NCBI GenBank assembly: GCA_963716245.1
Contig: OY970300.1
Coordinates: 2,046,001 to 2,110,000 of the forward strand
DNA length: 64,000 nt
From: VRUE01 sp963716245
Lineage (GTDB): Bacteria; Actinomycetota; Thermoleophilia; Solirubrobacterales; 70-9
Direction of reading: 5' to 3'
Position 1 is the stretch's first letter. Each line of letters starts with the position of its first letter. Below, one piece after another: positions 62,008 through 64,000 of the stretch. The notes beneath the pieces are model-generated. The model searched no databases and had not been told where the DNA came from. It saw only the letters and a list, made by a program, of their open reading frames with translations. A program made the position numbers and the translations under genes.

Positions 62008-63192
62008 CTAGGCGGCGCTGACCACGTAGAGCGGCGTCGCGACGGGGAAACCCTTCAGGCTGACCTCGCCGATCGGGTCGCATTCGAGGTTCCGCCCCGA
62101 GAGCGTGCCGGCGACGCTGTTGGTAACCAGAACCTCGCCGGCGTGGGCGCGGCCGACGACGCGGTGGACCAGGTTGACGTGGGTGCCGAAGTAGTCGCCG
62201 TCGCGGTAGACGGCGGGCGCGTGGTGGATCGCCACCCGAGGGCGGGGTCGCTCCGGGAAGCGGTCGAGCAGGGCGACTGCCCATTCGGTCAGGGAGCCGG
62301 GTTCCGGCGAGACGACCATCACCTCGTCGCCGATCGTCTTGACGATCGTCGCGTCGGCGGGCATCGTCGCTTCGACCGTCTCGACGAAGTTCTCGACCAC
62401 GTCGAGCGCCTCGAGGTCGCCCTCCTCCTCGGTGTAGCGGGTGAAGCCGGTCAGGTCGATGAAGCAGAGCGTCACCGGCACCCGGCCGAGCTGCGAGCCC
62501 TCCGCCTCCAGGTCGGACTCCATGTGGCCGACCACGTCCTGTTCGAGGAAGAAGCGCAGGTAGCGGGTGTGCAGGTAGGCGGTCAGCGGCGCGGCGAGGG
62601 GCAGCACGTCGGCGGCGAGCTCGCCCATCTCCTCGGCGATCTCCAGCTCCGGCAGGGCGTCGCGGATCATCGGCTCGTGCACGTAGAGGTGGAAGAGGCG
62701 CACCTCGGCGTCGGCGATGCGTCGCATCGACTGCACGTAGACGCGGACCAGCTGCAGGAAGGCGACGAGCGGGAAGCCGGCGGCGAGCACGCGCGCGCAG
62801 TGGCGCAGCGCGGTCACGTCGTCGGGGCCGAGCAGCCGCTCGCGGCCGAGCGGGGTGCCGAGGATGACGAGGATGCGCTCGATCAGCTCCGGCTCGAGGC
62901 CGGTCTCCCGGGCGACCTCCTCCAGCGTCGTCCGCTCCTCCGCCCCGGGGAACAGCTCCTCGACGAAGCCGAAGGCGAGCCTGCCCTCGCGGCCCGCCCG
63001 CTTCAGCTCCTCCAGCGTGTGCCCCCGCTCCCGCATCCGCGCGACCACCCGGGCCTGCGCGGCCGCCGCAGCCGTCCACCGCCCCCGCCGCACCGGCAGC
63101 ACCTTCTCCTCCGCCCACCGTTTCAGCGTGCTGGTGGAGACTCCCGAACGTCGCGAGGCCTCGGCCAGGGAGATGCGCTGGTCGGCTGCCAT
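62008..63192 (-). CDS. MerR-type HTH fused to class III adenylate/guanylate cyclase
   Basis: 394 residues. Residues 6-70 are a MerR-like winged helix-turn-helix (LAEASRRSGVSTSTLKRWAE, then MRERGHTLEELKRA). A helical middle region (about 75-215) is not recognised. From about 220 it is a class III cyclase: the metal Asp residues in CFIDLTGFTRYTEEEGD and TIGDEVM, and the transition-state Asn/Arg in FGTHVNLVHRVVG. DNA binding and cyclic-nucleotide synthesis may thus be combined. No cyclic-nucleotide target is nearby. Confidence 0.82.
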   Translation of the reverse strand: MAADQRISLAEASRRSGVSTSTLKRWAEEKVLPVRRGRWTAAAAAQARVVARMRERGHTLEELKRAGREGRLAFGFVEELFPGAEERTTLEEVARETGLEPELIERILVILGTPLGRERLLGPDDVTALRHCARVLAAGFPLVAFLQLVRVYVQSMRRIADAEVRLFHLYVHEPMIRDALPELEIAEEMGELAADVLPLAAPLTAYLHTRYLRFFLEQDVVGHMESDLEAEGSQLGRVPVTLCFIDLTGFTRYTEEEGDLEALDVVENFVETVEATMPADATIVKTIGDEVMVVSPEPGSLTEWAVALLDRFPERPRPRVAIHHAPAVYRDGDYFGTHVNLVHRVVGRAHAGEVLVTNSVAGTLSGRNLECDPIGEVSLKGFPVATPLYVVSAA

Positions 63193-63264
63193 GAGCCCGA
63201 GGCTAGCCCCCGTCCCTGACAGCTGAGAGTCAGGGTCGCGCGGGCGAGATCGTCCCGCGGCGTC

Positions 63265-63353
63265 GACAGCTCGGGCGGGTGGCGTGCCGAAGAGGTCCTC
63301 GCCCGCAGCCTGCGAGGACGAGAACCCCTTCGGTGCGACAGGACCCGCCCGCC
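63265..63353 (-). repeat. Structured repeat element behind glnB, copy 3
   Basis: Begins 7 nt past the glnB stop on the minus strand: GGCGGGCGGGT-CCTGT, the stem CGCACCGAAGGGG with its partner, GGCTGCGGGCGAGG, and ACCCGCCCGAGCTGTC. The outer stem differs from the other copies at the same base pair on both sides. Confidence 0.7.
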
Positions 63354-63360
63354 GCTGCGA

Positions 63361-63729
63361 CTACGCGGGAATCTCCTCGTCGGAGTGGACCTGCAGCACC
63401 TCCTCGCCGGCCTCGCCGGTGCGGATGCGGATCGCTTCCTCGACCGGCAGGACGAAGATCTTGCCGTCGCCGACCTCGCCCGTGCGGGAGTGCTTGAGGA
63501 TCGTCTCGACGACCAGCGACTTGTCCTTGTCCTCGACGACGACCTCGAGCTTGAGCTTCGGCCGCACATTGACGGTGAGGGTCGAGCCCCGGTAGCGCTC
63601 GACGATCCCTTTCTGGCGGCCCGAGCCCTTGGCCTCGCTGATCGACAGGGAGGGGAACCCCCTGTCGAGCAGCTCGGCCCTGATCGGCTCGAACGCCTCG
63701 TGGCGGATGAACGCCTCTATCTTCTTCAT
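63361..63729 (-). CDS. glnB: Nitrogen regulatory PII protein
   Basis: 122 residues. Core PII strands KKIEAFIRHEAFEPIRAELL, SEAKGSGRQKGIVERYRGST and KIFVLPVEEAIRIRTGEAGE are present. It senses 2-oxoglutarate/ATP and regulates AmtB. In the T-loop the Tyr at the uridylylation position (Tyr51 of E. coli GlnB) is replaced in the YRGSTL stretch, so classical uridylylation is unlikely. It starts 4 nt past the amt stop, so they are an amt-glnB unit. Confidence 0.92.
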   Translation of the reverse strand: MKKIEAFIRHEAFEPIRAELLDRGFPSLSISEAKGSGRQKGIVERYRGSTLTVNVRPKLKLEVVVEDKDKSLVVETILKHSRTGEVGDGKIFVLPVEEAIRIRTGEAGEEVLQVHSDEEIPA

Positions 63730-63733
63730 GCGA

Positions 63734-64000
63734 TCAGGCCTCCACTCGCGACTCGGTCGCGGTCATCTGGGCGGGTGCGGCCGCCGGGATTGCGGCGCCC
63801 GTGCCGATCGACCCCGGCAAGCCGGTCGAGTACTCCGGCTGCGGGATGAACTGCTCCGGGTACCCGTACATGCCGTGCGAGCTGATGTCGAGGCCGGCTT
63901 CCTCCTCCTCGTCGGAGACCCGCAGCCCGATCGTCGCCTTGATCAGGGCGAACGTGGCGAACGAGATCGCGAAGACGACGACGAAGGTGAACAGGACCGC
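63734..64000 (-). CDS. amt: Ammonium transporter, C-terminal end (runs off the window)
   Basis: Only the last 88 residues are visible: the end of the final membrane helix (AVLFTFVVVFAISFATF), then the conserved cytoplasmic motif DEEEEAGLDISSHGMYGYPE that PII proteins contact. It is followed by a Pro/Ala-rich tail, and the stop lies 4 nt from glnB; GGAGG near the amt end serves glnB. The rest of the gene lies beyond the window edge. Confidence 0.9.
   Translation of the reverse strand, partial: AVLFTFVVVFAISFATFALIKATIGLRVSDEEEEAGLDISSHGMYGYPEQFIPQPEYSTGLPGSIGTGAAIPAAAPAQMTATESRVEA

Overview
The window is about 64 kb of very GC-rich, densely packed bacterial DNA with few gaps. Gene content points to an actinobacterium, most likely class Thermoleophilia (Solirubrobacterales-like); this is an inference. 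Supporting signs are an F420-type LLM oxidoreductase, adjacent acyl-CoA dehydrogenases of the actinobacterial steroid/fatty-acid type, CarD and DisA side by side, a SigH-type sigma factor beside rlmB and cysS, and frequent GTG/TTG starts. About two thirds of the genes lie on the minus strand. No rRNA, CRISPR array, prophage or insertion sequence was found. One tRNA gene (Thr, anticodon TGT) is present.

Layout. 1-5.6 kb: 5' part of glutamate synthase (gltB), a cupin protein, a membrane-bound patatin-like protein and a small DUF2283-type toxin-antitoxin pair. 5.6-10.1 kb: overlapping lysA-hom-thrC-thrB operon. 10.1-12.2 kb: a low-complexity membrane protein behind a structured 5' leader, and an M23 peptidase. 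12.2-22.8 kb: lipid or steroid degradation genes (acyl-CoA dehydrogenases, thiolase, hydroxyacyl-CoA dehydrogenase, LLM oxidoreductase), sharing a TetR-like operator at two promoters and interrupted by a cell-wall-binding-repeat protein, an MBL hydrolase and a MazF-type toxin-antitoxin pair. Two of the acyl-CoA dehydrogenases carry four frameshifts in about 650 bp. 22.9-29.4 kb: CNNM/CorC protein, BtuF-like protein, rhomboid protease, DUF4383 protein, an ECF sigma factor and a PlsC-GpsA fusion.

29.4-37 kb is the accessory part. It holds a leaderless two-gene P-loop ATPase operon with its own apparent operator, a maleylacetate-reductase-like/ring-cleaving-dioxygenase pair, a SHOCT membrane protein, the tRNA, a GNAT-like protein, and a lone nuclease with an McrA-type head domain and a PD-(D/E)XK core. 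37-47.4 kb is an information-processing and isoprenoid block (sigH, rlmB, cysS, acyl-CoA ligase, ispF, histidinol phosphatase, DUF389 protein, ispD, carD, disA). carD appears to start at ATT, and ispD is disrupted. 47.5-64 kb holds housekeeping genes: aldo/keto reductase, clpC, lysS, greA, dus, coaX, folK-folB-folP, ftsH, hpt, tilS, a MerR-HTH/adenylate-cyclase fusion, glnB and the 3' end of amt.

The least explained signals are repeats. A 50-bp palindrome occurs three times (near 44.0, 57.0 and 61.0 kb). A roughly 90-bp element occurs three times directly behind clpC, ftsH and glnB; its stems change in a compensating way while two short motifs stay fixed, which suggests a structured RNA element or a mobile palindrome. 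Related oddities are a palindromic insertion in ispD and an in-frame repeat insertion in cysS.
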